Source: Auanema rhodensis (lineage: Eukaryota > Nematoda > Chromadorea > Rhabditida > Rhabditidae). From it: a stretch of 64,000 nt of DNA. The position numbers were made by a program, and so were the translations under genes. The stretch spans positions 21,591,638-21,655,637 of the forward strand of contig OZ059900.1 of assembly GCA_964057225.1 (NCBI GenBank), written 5' to 3'. Under the pieces are notes generated by a model that was not told the DNA's origin, did no database searches, and saw only the letters and a list, made by a program, of their open reading frames with translations. Numbering within the stretch: the first letter of the stretch is position 1; each line of letters opens with the position of its first letter. Shown here piece after piece: positions 1 to 10,540 of the stretch.

Positions 1-192
1 GAAATATTTTATTATACTGGAAACCAGTTTTTGGAATTTTCGCTGTAAACAAGGTTTTGACTTACGATTTCATGTGTTCAAACTCATGCAATGTCAATGA
101 AACCTAGCTCAAAACTGTTCGTACAACGTCTAGTTCCACTTTCACGACAAAAAAACAGGGGTTAGAAAATTTAGGAAATTAGCATATTCTGA

Positions 193-202
193 GGGCACGC
201 CC
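193..202. other. G+C-rich dyad GGGC-AC-GCCC
   Basis: This is the only G+C-rich patch in an otherwise AT-rich monomer. The CCCTTTATGG variant, dominant in much of the right arm as CATAAAGGGCGTGCCCT, extends the arms to AGGGC/GCCCT. The GACCCTTATGG (542, 2249, 3615, 6690) and GCCTCTTATGG subtypes shorten or break it. Confidence 0.75.
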
Positions 203-214
203 CTTATGGCTAAT

Positions 215-229
215 ATTGATTAAATCGAT
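215..229. other. Near-palindrome ATTGATTAAATCGAT
   Basis: A 15-base imperfect palindrome centred on GATT-A-AATC, with a single mismatched pair. It recurs once per monomer and varies little. A subset of right-arm copies reads TCGAATTAATC (45.9, 53.1, 54.1, 55.1 and 56.8 kb), which marks one HOR lineage. Confidence 0.7.
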
Positions 230-245
230 GTTTGTTCATATGAGT

Positions 246-262
246 CGTCAAATGCAACGAAT
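246..262 (-). other. Second, weaker CENP-B-box-like motif on the opposite strand
   Basis: The minus strand reads ATTCGTTGCATTTGACG. It shares TTCG, the central A and one of the last four bases (6 of 9) with the essential pattern, and its TTCGTTG matches the start of the full mammalian consensus. It recurs once per monomer within a conserved block. Two CpGs in it mutate in some copies, for example CAACGAA to CAATTAA near 28970. It may well be a chance resemblance. Confidence 0.25.
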
Positions 263-357
263 TTCAGCGTGTTACATACTAAAATGAAGTATTTTACATG
301 CTGAACACTAGAAGAATACAAAAACACAGTATTTCCCATGAGAAATATTTTATTATG

Positions 358-369
358 CTGGAAAACCAG
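358..369. other. Dyad CTGG-AAAA-CCAG
   Basis: A 4-bp inverted repeat with a four-base loop near the start of each monomer. Some copies at the left end (1, 684, 1709, 2392, 4100, 5466) read ACTGGAAACCAG with a 3-base loop, keeping the arms. The right-arm side of the inversion breakpoint (30371) falls in the loop of this dyad in reverse orientation. Confidence 0.8.
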
Positions 370-379
370 TTTTTGGAAA

Positions 380-396
380 TTTCGCTGTAAACAAGG
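380..396 (+). other. CENP-B-box-like motif (representative left-arm copy)
   Basis: TTTCGCTGTAAACAAGG aligned to the essential CENP-B box pattern NTTCGNNNNANNCGGGN matches TTCG, the central A, the C and one of the three following Gs: 7 of 9 essential bases. It recurs once per monomer. Common variants nearby (GGAATTTTCG, GGAAATTTCG, GGAAAGTTCG) leave the TTCG intact. CENP-B binding is known for mammalian alpha and minor satellites; box-like motifs in other satellites are often unproven. The match is seen, binding is inference. It is one of about 89 forward copies. Confidence 0.45.
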
Positions 397-962
397 TTTT
401 GACTTACGATTTCATGTGTTCAAACTGATGCAATGTCAATGAAACCTAGCTCAAAATTGTTTGTACAACGTCTAGTTCCACTTTCACGACAAAAAAACAG
501 GGGTTAGAAAATTAAGGAAATTAGCATATTCTGAGGGCACGACCCTTATGGCTAATATTGATTAAATCGATTTTTGTTCATATGAGTCGTCAAATGCAAC
601 GAATTTCAGCGTGTTACATACTTAAATGAAGCATTTTACATGCTGAACACTAGAAAAATACAAAAACACAGTATTTCCCATGAGAAATATTTTATTATAC
701 TGGAAACCAGTTTTTGGAATTTTCGCTGTAAACAAGGTTTTGACTTACAATTTCATGTGTTCAAACTCATGCAATGTCAATGAAACCTAGCTCAAAATTG
801 TTCGTACAACGTCTAGTTCCACTTTCACGACAAAAAAACAGGGGTTAGAAAATTAAGGAAATTAGCATATTCTGAGGGCACGCCCCTTATGGCTAATATT
901 GATTAAATCGATTTTTGTTCATATGAGTCGTCAAATGCAACGAATTTCAGCGTGTTACATAC

Positions 963-979
963 TAAAATGAAGCATTTTA
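963..979. other. Perfect dyad TAAAATG-AAG-CATTTTA (7-bp arms, 3-base loop)
   Basis: This is the representative copy of a dyad present in most monomers. The commonest variants change the loop or the first arm base: GAAACATTTT keeps the arms, while GAAGTATTTT and CTTAAATGAAG break one pair. In the left arm the inversion breakpoint at 30370 falls in this loop. Confidence 0.85.
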
Positions 980-2391
980 CATGCTGAACACTAGAAAAAT
1001 ACAAAAACACAGTATTTCCCATGAGAAATATTTTATTATGCTGGAAAACCAGTTTTTGGAAATTTCGCTGTAAACAAGGTTTTGACTTACGATTTCATGT
1101 GTTCAAACTCATGCAATGTCAATGAAACCTAGCTCAAAATTGTTCGTACAACGTCTAGTTCCACTTTCACGACAAAAAAACAGGGGTTAGAAAATTTAGG
1201 AAATTAGCATATTCTGAGGGCACGCCCCTTATGGCTAATATTGATTAAATCGATTTTTGTTCATATGAGTCGTCAAATGCAACGAATTTCAGCGTGTTAC
1301 ATACTAAAATGAAGTATTTTGCATGCTGAACACTAGAAAAATACAAAAACACAGTATTTCCCATGAGAAATATTTTATTATGCTGGAAAACCAGTTTTTG
1401 GAAATTTCGCTGTAAACAAGGTTTTGACTTACGATTTCATGTGTTCAAACTCATGCAATGTCAATGAAACCTAGCTCAAAATTGTTCGTACAACGTCTAG
1501 TTCCACTTTCACGACAAAAAAACAGGGGTTAGAAAATTAAGGAAATTAGCATATTCTGAGGGCACGCCCCTTATGGCTAATATTGATTAAATCGATTTTT
1601 GTTCATATGAGTCGTCAAATGCAACGAATTTCAGCGTGTTACATACTTAAATGAAGCATTTTACATGCTGAACACTAGAAAAATACAAAAACACAGTATT
1701 TCCCATGAGAAATATTTTATTATACTGGAAACCAGTTTTTGGAATTTTCGCTGTAAACAAGGTTTTGACTTACGATTTCATGTGTTCAAACTCATGCAAT
1801 GTCAATGAAACCTAGCTCAAAACTGTTCGTACAACGTCTAGTTCCACTTTCACGACAAAAAAACAGGGGTTAGAAAATTTAGGAAATTAGCATATTCTGA
1901 GGGCACGCCCCTTATGGCTAATATTGATTAAATCGATGTTTGTTCATATGAGTCGTCAAATGCAACGAATTTCAGCGTGTTACATACTAAAATGAAGTAT
2001 TTTACATGCTGAACACTAGAAGAATACAAAAACACAGTATTTCCCATGAGAAATATTTTATTATGCTGGAAAACCAGTTTTTGGAAATTTCGCTGTAAAC
2101 AAGGTTTTGACTTACGATTTCATGTGTTCAAACTGATGCAATGTCAATGAAACCTAGCTCAAAATTGTTTGTACAACGTCTAGTTCCACTTTCACGACAA
2201 AAAAACAGGGGTTAGAAAATTAAGGAAATTAGCATATTCTGAGGGCACGACCCTTATGGCTAATATTGATTAAATCGATTTTTGTTCATATGAGTCGTCA
2301 AATGCAACGAATTTCAGCGTGTTACATACTTAAATGAAGCATTTTACATGCTGAACACTAGAAAAATACAAAAACACAGTATTTCCCATGA

Positions 2392-5300
2392 GAAATATTT
2401 TATTATACTGGAAACCAGTTTTTGGAATTTTCGCTGTAAACAAGGTTTTGACTTACAATTTCATGTGTTCAAACTCATGCAATGTCAATGAAACCTAGCT
2501 CAAAATTGTTCGTACAACGTCTAGTTCCACTTTCACGACAAAAAAACAGGGGTTAGAAAATTAAGGAAATTAGCATATTCTGAGGGCACGCCCCTTATGG
2601 CTAATATTGATTAAATCGATTTTTGTTCATATGAGTCGTCAAATGCAACGAATTTCAGCGTGTTACATACTAAAATGAAGCATTTTACATGCTGAACACT
2701 AGAAAAATACAAAAACACAGTATTTCCCATGAGAAATATTTTATTATGCTGGAAAACCAGTTTTTGGAAATTTCGCTGTAAACAAGGTTTTGACTTACGA
2801 TTTCATGTGTTCAAACTCATGCAATGTCAATGAAACCTAGCTCAAAATTGTTCGTACAACGTCTAGTTCCACTTTCACGACAAAAAAACAGGGGTTAGAA
2901 AATTTAGGAAATTAGCATATTCTGAGGGCACGCCCCTTATGGCTAATATTGATTAAATCGATTTTTGTTCATATGAGTCGTCAAATGCAACGAATTTCAG
3001 CGTGTTACATACTAAAATGAAGTATTTTGCATGCTGAACACTAGAAAAATACAAAAACACAGTATTTCCCATGAGAAATATTTTATTATGCTGGAAAACC
3101 AGTTTTTGGAAATTTCGCTGTAAACAAGGTTTTGACTTACGATTTCATGTGTTCAAACTCATGCAATGTCAATGAAACCTAGCTAAAAATTGTTCCTACA
3201 ACGTCTAGTTCCACTTTCACGACAAAAAACAGGGGTTAGAAAATTAAGGAAATTAGCATAATCTGAGGGCACGCCCCTTATGGCTAATATTGATTAAATC
3301 GATTTTTGTTCATATGAGTCGTCAAATGCAACGAATTTCAGCGTGTCACATACTTAAATGAAGCATTTTACATGCTGAACACTAGAAAAATACAAAAACA
3401 CAGTATTTCCCATGAGAAATATTTTATTATGCTGGAAAACCACTTTTTGGAAATTTCGCTGTAAACAAGGTTTTGACTTACGATTTCATGTGTTCAAACT
3501 CATGCAATGTCAATGAAACCTAGCTCAAAACTGTTCCTACAACGTCTAGTTCCACTTTCACGACAAAAAAACAGGGGTTAGAAAATTAAGGAAATTAGCA
3601 TATTCTGAGGGCACGACCCTTATGGCTAATATTGATTAAATCGATTTTTGTTCATATGAGTCGTCAAATGCAACGAATTTCAGCGTGTTACATACTAAAA
3701 TGAAGCATTTTACATGCTGAACACTAAAAAAATACAAAAACACAGTATTTCCCATGAGAAATATTTTATTATGCTGGAAAACGAGTTTTTGGAAATTTCG
3801 CTGTAAACAAGGTTTTGACTTACGATTTCATGTGTTCAAACTCATGCAATGTCAATGAAACCTAGCTCAAAATTGTTCCTACAACGTCTAGTTCCACTTT
3901 CACGACAAAAAAACAGGGGTTAGAAAATTAAGGAAATTAGCATATTCTGAGGGCACGCCCCTTATGGCTAATATTGATTAAATCGATTTTTGTTCATATG
4001 AGTCGTCAAATGCAACGAATTTCAGCGTGTTACATACTTAAATGAAGCATTTTACATGCTGAACACTAGAAAAATACAAAAACACAGTATTTCCCATGAG
4101 AAATATTTTATTATACTGGAAACCAGTTTTTGGAATTTTCGCTGTAAACAAGGTTTTGACTTACGATTTCATGTGTTCAAACTCATGCAATGTCAATGAA
4201 ACCTAGCTCAAAACTGTTCGTACAACGTCTAGTTCCACTTTCACGACAAAAAAACAGGGGTTAGAAAATTTAGGAAATTAGCATATTCTGAGGGCACGCC
4301 CCTTATGGCTAATATTGATTAAATCGATTTTTGTTCATATGAGTCGTCAAATGCAACGAATTTCAGCGTGTTACATACTAAAATGAAGCATTTTACATGC
4401 TGAACACTAGAAAAATACAAAAACACAGTTTTTCCCATGAGAAATATTTTATTATGCTGGAAAACCAGTTTTTGGAAATTTCGCTGTAAACAAGGTTTTG
4501 ACTTACGATTTCATGTGTTCAAACTCATGCAATGTCAATGAAACCTAGCTCAAAACTGTTCGTACAACGTCTGGTTCCACTTTCACGACAAAAAAACAGG
4601 GGTTAGAAAATTTAGGAAATTAGCATATTCTGAGGGCACGCCCCTTATGGCTAATATTGATTAAATCGATTTTTGTTCATATGAGTCGTCAAATGCAACG
4701 AATTTCAGCGTGTTACATACTAAAATGAAATATTTTACATGCTGAACACTAGAAAAATACAAAAACACAGTATTTCCCATAAGAAATATTTTATTATGCT
4801 GGAAAACCAGTTTTTGGAAATTTCGCTGTAAACAAGGTTTTGACTTACGATTTCATGTGTTCAAACTCATGCAATGTCAATGAAACCTAGCTCAAAATTG
4901 TTCGTACAACGTCTAGTTACACTTTCACGACAAAAAAACAGGGGTTAGAAAATTAAGGAAATTAGCATATTCTGAGGGCACGCCCCTTATGGCTAATATT
5001 GATTAAATCGATGTTTGTTCATATGAGTCGTCAAATGCAACGAATTTCAGCGTGTTACATACTAAAATGAAGTATTTTACATGCTGAACACTAGAAAAAT
5101 ACAAAAACACAGTATTTCCCATGAGAAATATTTTATTATGCTGGAAAACCAGTTTTTGGAAATTTCGCTGTAAACAAGGTTTTGACTTACGATTTCATGT
5201 GTTCAAACTCATGCAATGTCAATGAAACCTAGCTCAAAATTGTTTGTACAACGTCTAGTTCCACTTTCACGACAAAAAAACAGGGGTTAGAAAATTAAGG

Positions 5301-6795
5301 AAATTAGCATATTCTGAGGGCACGCCCCTTATGGCTAATATTGATTAAATCGATTTTTGTTCATATGAGTAGTCAAATGCAACGAATTTCAGCGTGTTAC
5401 ATACTTAAATGAAGCATTTTACATGCTGAACACTAGAAAAATACAAAAACACAGTATTTCCCATGAGAAATATTTTATTATACTGGAAACCAGTTTTTGG
5501 AATTTTCGCTGTAAACAAGGTTTTGACTTACAATTTCATGTGTTCAAACTCATGCAATGTCAATGAAACCTAGCTCAAAATTGTTCGTACAACGTCTAGT
5601 TCCACTTTCACGACAAAAAAACAGGGGTTAGAAAATTAAGGAAATTAGCATATTCTGAGGGCACGCCCCTTATGGCTAATATTGATTAAATCGATTTTTG
5701 TTCATATGAGTCGTCAAATGCAACGAATTTCAGCGTGTTACATACTAAAATGAAGCATTTTACATGCTGAACACTAGAAAAATACAAAAACACAATATTT
5801 CCCATGAGAAATATTTTATTATGCTGGAAAACCAGTTTTTGGAAATTTCGCTGTAAACAAGGTTTTGACTTACGATTTCATGTGTTCAAACTCATGCAAT
5901 GTCAATGAAACCTAGCTCAAAATTGTTCGTACAACGTCTAGTTCCACTTTCACGACAAAAAAACAGGGGTTAGAAAATTTAGGAAATTAGCATATTCTGA
6001 GGGCACGCCCCTTATGGCTAATATTGATTAAATCGATTTTTGTTCATATGAGTCGTCAAATGCAACGAATTTCAGCGTGTTACATACTAAAATGAAGTAT
6101 TTTGCATGCTGAACACTAGAAAAATACAAAAACACAGTATTTCCCATGAGAAATATTTTATTATGCTGGAAAACCAGTTTTTGGAAATTTCGCTGTAAAC
6201 AAGGTTTTGACTTACGATTTCATGTGTTCAAACTCATGCAATGTCAATGAAACCTAGCTAAAAATTGTTCCTACAACGTCTAGTTCCACTTTCACGACAA
6301 AAAACAGGGGTTAGAAAATTAAGGAAATTAGCATAATCTGAGGGCACGCCCCTTATGGCTAATATTGATTAAATCGATTTTTGTTCATATGAGTCGTCAA
6401 ATGCAACGAATTTCAGCGTGTCACATACTTAAATGAAGCATTTTACATGCTGAACACTAGAAAAATACAAAAACACAGTATTTCCCATGAGAAATATTTT
6501 ATTATGCTGGAAAACCACTTTTTGGAAATTTCGCTGTAAACAAGGTTTTGACTTACGATTTCATGTGTTCAAACTCATGCAATGTCAATGAAACCTAGCT
6601 CAAAACTGTTCCTACAACGTCTAGTTCCACTTTCACGACAAAAAAACAGGGGTTAGAAAATTAAGGAAATTAGCATATTCTGAGGGCACGACCCTTATGG
6701 CTAATATTGATTAAATCGATTTTTGTTCATATGAGTCGTCAAATGCAACGAATTTCAGCGTGTTACATACTAAAATGAAGCATTTTACATGCTGA
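2392..6795 (+). repeat. 9-monomer offset duplication (3074 bp)
   Basis: The segment from about 2392 to 3720 recurs at about 5466 to 6795. Shared rare marks, in the same order, are ACTTACAATTTC, GAAGTATTTTGC, GCTAAAAATTGTTCC with an A6 tract, GCATAATCTGAGG, GTGTCACATACTTAAATG, AACCACTTTTTGG, AAAACTGTTCCTAC and CACGACCC. The copies part at ACACTAAAAAAATAC (about 3722) versus ACACCATAAAAATAC (about 6796). The intervening monomers (3758-5465) are a mix of subtypes resembling those in 1-2050. This 3-kb unit overlaps the 5-monomer repeat, so the two duplications happened at different times. Confidence 0.88.
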
Positions 6796-7850
6796 ACACC
6801 ATAAAAATACAAAAACACAGTATTTCCCATGAGAAATATTTTATTATGCTGGAAAACCAGTTTTTGGAAGTTTCGCTGTAAACAAGGTTTTGACTTACGA
6901 TTTCATGTGTTCAAACTCATGCAATGTCAATGAAACCTAGCTCAAAATTGTTCCTACAACGTCTAATTCCACTTTCACGACAAAAAAACAGGGGTTAGAA
7001 AATTAAGGAAATTAGCATATTCTGAGGGCACGCCCCTTATGGCTAATATTGATTAAATCGATTTTTGTTCATATGAGTCGTCAAATGCAACGAATTTCAG
7101 CGTGTTACATACTAAAATGAAGCATTTTACATGCTGAACACTATAAAAATACAAAAACACAGTATTTCCCATGAGAAATATTTTATTATGCTGGAAAACC
7201 AGTTTTTGGAAATTTCGCGGTAAACAAGGTTTTGACTTACGATTTCATGTGTTCAAACTCATGCAATGTCAATGAAACCTAGCTCAAAATTGTTCCTACA
7301 ACGTCTAGTTCCACTTTCACGACAAAAAACAGGGGTTAGAAAATTAAGGAAATTAGCATATTCTGAGGGCACGCCCCTTATGGCTAATATTGATTAAATC
7401 GATTTTTGTTCATATGAGTCGTCAAATGCAACGAATTTCAGCGTGTTACATACTAAAATGAAGCATTTTACATGCTGAACACTAGAAAACTACAAAAACA
7501 CAGTATTTCCCATGAGAAATATTTTATTATGCTGGAAAACCAGTTTTTGGAAATTTCGCTGTAAACAAGGTTTTGACTTACGATTTCATGTGTTCAAACT
7601 CATGCAATGTCAATGAAACCTAGCTCAAAATTGTTCCTACAACGTCTAGTTCCACTTTCACGACAACAAAACAGGGGTTAGAAAATTAAGGAAATTAGCA
7701 TATTCTGAGGGCACGCCCCTTATGGCTAATATTGATTAAATCGATTTTTGTTCATATGAGTCGTCAAATGCAACGAATTTCAGCGTGTTACATACTAAAA
7801 TGAAGCATTTCACATGCTGAACACTAGAAAAATACAAAAACACAGTATTT
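6796..7850 (+). repeat. Transitional monomers with dispersed relatives at 28.4 kb
   Basis: About three monomers lie between the left-end 9-mer and the 4-mer block. From about 7294 the site before AACGTCTAG is TTCCTAC. One copy has TTTCGCGGTAAAC (7216), an A6 tract (about 7323) and CTAGAAAACTAC (about 7484). The same three marks occur in the same order at 28414, about 28520 and about 28681, close to 62 monomers away. No other features are visible. Confidence 0.8.
7142..7150 (+). promoter_or_regulatory. TATA-box-like variant TATAAAAAT (representative)
   Basis: Monomers with CTATAAAAATAC instead of the commoner CTAGAAAAATAC contain a textbook TATA-like string. The G/T difference is a subtype marker that recurs throughout the left arm and in the first kilobases of the right arm. 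Nothing else here suggests a promoter, so function is doubtful. Confidence 0.15.
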
Positions 7851-10540
7851 CCCATAAGAAATATTTTATTATGCTGGAAAACCAGTTTTTGGAAAGTTCG
7901 CTGTAAACAAGGTTTTGACTTACGATTTCATGTGTTCAAACTCATGCAATGTCAATGAAACCTAGCTCAAAATTGTTCCTACAACGTCTAGTTCCACTTT
8001 CACGACAACAAAACAGGGGTTAGAAAATTAAGGAAATTAGCATATTCTGAGGGCACGCCCTTTATGGCTAATATTGATTAAATCGATTTTTGTTCATATG
8101 AGTCGTCAAATGCAACGAATTTCAGCGTGTTACATACTAAAATGAAACATTTTACATGCTGAACACTATAAAAATACAAAAACACAGTATTTCCCATGAG
8201 AAATATTTTATTATGCTGGAAAACCAGTTTTTGGAAATTTCGCTGTAAACAAGGTTTTGACTTACGATTTCATGTGTTCAAACTCATGCAATGTCAATGA
8301 AACCTAGCTCAAAATTGTTCCTACAACGTCTAGTTCCACTTTCACGACAAAAAAACAGGGGTTAGAAAATTAAGGAAATTAGCATATTCTGAGGGCACGC
8401 CCCTTATGGCTAATATTGATTAAATCGATTTTTGTTCATATGAGTCGTCAAATGAAACGAATTTCAGCGTGTTACATACTAAAATGAAGCATTTTACATG
8501 CTGAACACTAGAAAAATACAAAAACACAGTATTTCCCATGAGAAATATTTTATTATGCTGGAAAACCAGTTTTTGGAAATTTCGCTGTAAACATGGTTTT
8601 GACTTACGATTTCATGTGTTCAAACTCATGCAATGTCAATGAAACCTAGCTCAAAATTGTTCCTACAACGTCTAGTTCCACTTTCACGACAACAAAACAG
8701 GGGTTAGAAAATTAAGGAAATTAGCATATTCTGAGGGCACGCCCCTTATGGCTAATATTGATTAAATCGATTTTTGTTCATATGAGTCGTCAAATGCAAC
8801 GAATTTCAGCGTGTTACATACTAAAATGAAGCATTTCACATGCTGAACACTAGAAAAATACAAAAACACAGTATTTCCCATGAGAAATATTTTATTATGC
8901 TGGAAAACCAGTTTTTGGAAATTTCGCTGTAAACAAGGTTTTGACTTACGATTTCATGTGTTCAAACTCATGCAATGTCAATGAAACCTAGCTCAAAATT
9001 GTTATTACAACGTCTAGTTCCACTTTCACGACAAAAAAACAGGGGTTAGAAAATTAAGGAAATTAGCATATTCTGAGGGCACGCCTCTTATGGCTAATAT
9101 TGATTAAATCGATTTTTGTTCATATGAGTCGTCAAATGCAACGAATTTCAGCGTGTTACATACTAAAATGAAGCATTTCACATGCTGAACACTAGAAAAA
9201 TACAAAAACACAGTATTTCCCATAAGAAATATTTTATTATGCTGGAAAACCAGTTTTTGGAAAGTTCGCTGTAAACAAGGTTTTGACTTACGATTTCATG
9301 TGTTCAAACTCATGCAATGTCAATGAAACCTAGCTCAAAATTGTTCCTACAACGTCTAGTTCCACTTTCACGACAACAAAACAGGGGTTAGAAAATTAAG
9401 GAAATTAGCATATTCTGAGGGCACGCCCTTTATGGCTAATATTGATTAAATCGATTTTTGTTCATATGAGTCGTCAAATGCAACGAATTTCAGCGTGTTA
9501 CATACTAAAATGAAACATTTTACATGCTGAACACTATAAAAATACAAAAACACAGTATTTCCCATGAGAAATATTTTATTATGCTGGAAAACCAGTTTTT
9601 GGAAATTTCGCTGTAAACAAGGTTTTGACTTACGATTTCATGTGTTCAAACTCATGCAATGTCAATGAAACCTAGCTCAAAATTGTTCCTACAACGTCTA
9701 GTTCCACTTTCACGACAAAAAAACAGGGGTTAGAAAATTAAGGAAATTAGCATATTCTGAGGGCACGCCCCTTATGGCTAATATTGATTAAATCGATTTT
9801 TGTTCATATGAGTCGTCAAATGAAACGAATTTCAGCGTGTTACATACTAAAATGAAGCATTTTACATGCTGAACACTAGAAAAATACAAAAACACAGTAT
9901 TTCCCATGAGAAATATTTTATTATGCTGGAAAACCAGTTTTTGGAAATTTCGCTGTAAACATGGTTTTGACTTACGATTTCATGTGTTCAAACTCATGCA
10001 ATGTCAATGAAACCTAGCTCAAAATTGTTCCTACAACGTCTAGTTCCACTTTCACGACAACAAAACAGGGGTTAGAAAATTAAGGAAATTAGCATATTCT
10101 GAGGGCACGCCCCTTATGGCTAATATTGATTAAATCGATTTTTGTTCATATGAGTCGTCAAATGCAACGAATTTCAGCGTGTTACATACTAAAATGAAGC
10201 ATTTCACATGCTGAACACTAGAAAAATACAAAAACACAGTATTTCCCATGAGAAATATTTTATTATGCTGGAAAACCAGTTTTTGGAAATTTCGCTGTAA
10301 ACAAGGTTTTGACTTACGATTTCATGTGTTCAAACTCATGCAATGTCAATGAAACCTAGCTCAAAATTGTTATTACAACGTCTAGTTCCACTTTCACGAC
10401 AAAAAAACAGGGGTTAGAAAATTAAGGAAATTAGCATATTCTGAGGGCACGCCTCTTATGGCTAATATTGATTAAATCGATTTTTGTTCATATGAGTCGT
10501 CAAATGCAACGAATTTCAGCGTGTTACATACTAAAATGAA
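7851..10540 (+). repeat. 4-monomer HOR, 1368 bp, two copies
   Basis: Marks recurring at an offset of 1368 are CCCATAAGAAAT (7851 and 9219), GGAAAGTTCG (7891 and 9259), CCCTTTATGG, CAAATGAAACG, ACATGGTTTTGAC (8591 and 9959), the AACAAAA form of the A tract, and GTTATTACAACG with GCCTCTTATGG. A third, partial relative starts at about 24950 with CATAAGAAAT, GGAAAGTTCG and CCCTTTATGG, more than 15 kb away on the same strand. Confidence 0.88.

Larger units (their letters stand above)
342..683 (+). repeat. Reference monomer, left arm (342 bp)
   Basis: This is one typical unit, given as a map of the monomer. In order it holds the CTGG-AAAA-CCAG dyad (bases 17-28), the CENP-B-box-like 17-mer (39-55), and a nearly invariant block from the box through TTTGACTTACGATTTCATG to GAAACCTAG. 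Next come the variable site before AACGTCTAG, the A7 tract, TTAGAAAATTAAGG, the GGGC-AC-GCCC dyad, ATTGATTAAATCGAT, and a second nearly invariant block from CATATGAGTCGTC to TTTCAGCGTG. The unit ends with the AAAATG-AAG-CATTTT dyad and CTAGAAAAATAC. This copy has two private changes shared with the copy at 2050: GATGCAATG for CATGCAATG, and CACGACCC for CACGCCCC. A 342-bp unit is close to twice a 171-bp nucleosomal repeat, but I see no convincing half-length duplication inside it. Confidence 0.93.
1..3180 (+). repeat. 5-monomer HOR, 1708 bp, two copies
   Basis: Rare variants in the monomers from 1 recur 1708 bases later: TATACTGGAAACC with GGAATTTTCG (1 and 1709), GATGTTTGTTC (227 and 1935), GAAGAATAC (311 and 2019), GATGCAATG (394 and 2102 region), ACTTACAATTTC (742 and 2450 region), and GAAGTATTTTGC (1312 and 3020 region). 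I saw no difference between the copies for about four and a half monomers. The fifth unit then diverges: the second copy has GCTAAAAATTGTTCC and an A6 tract where the first has GCTCAAAATTGTTCG and A7. This is a very recent local duplication. Confidence 0.9.

Noticed and set aside
60-180. Telomere-like repeats
   Set aside because: No TTAGG, TTTAGGG, TTAGGG or TTAGGC tandem runs occur. Isolated GGGGTTAG is part of the monomer and appears once per unit.
342-683. Monomer as a fused dimer of two about 171-bp ancestors
   Set aside because: Only weak similarities link the halves (GTTCAAACTCATGCAA versus GTTCATATGAGTC...AATGCAA, spaced 159-166 bp). They are too short and shifted to support it by eye.
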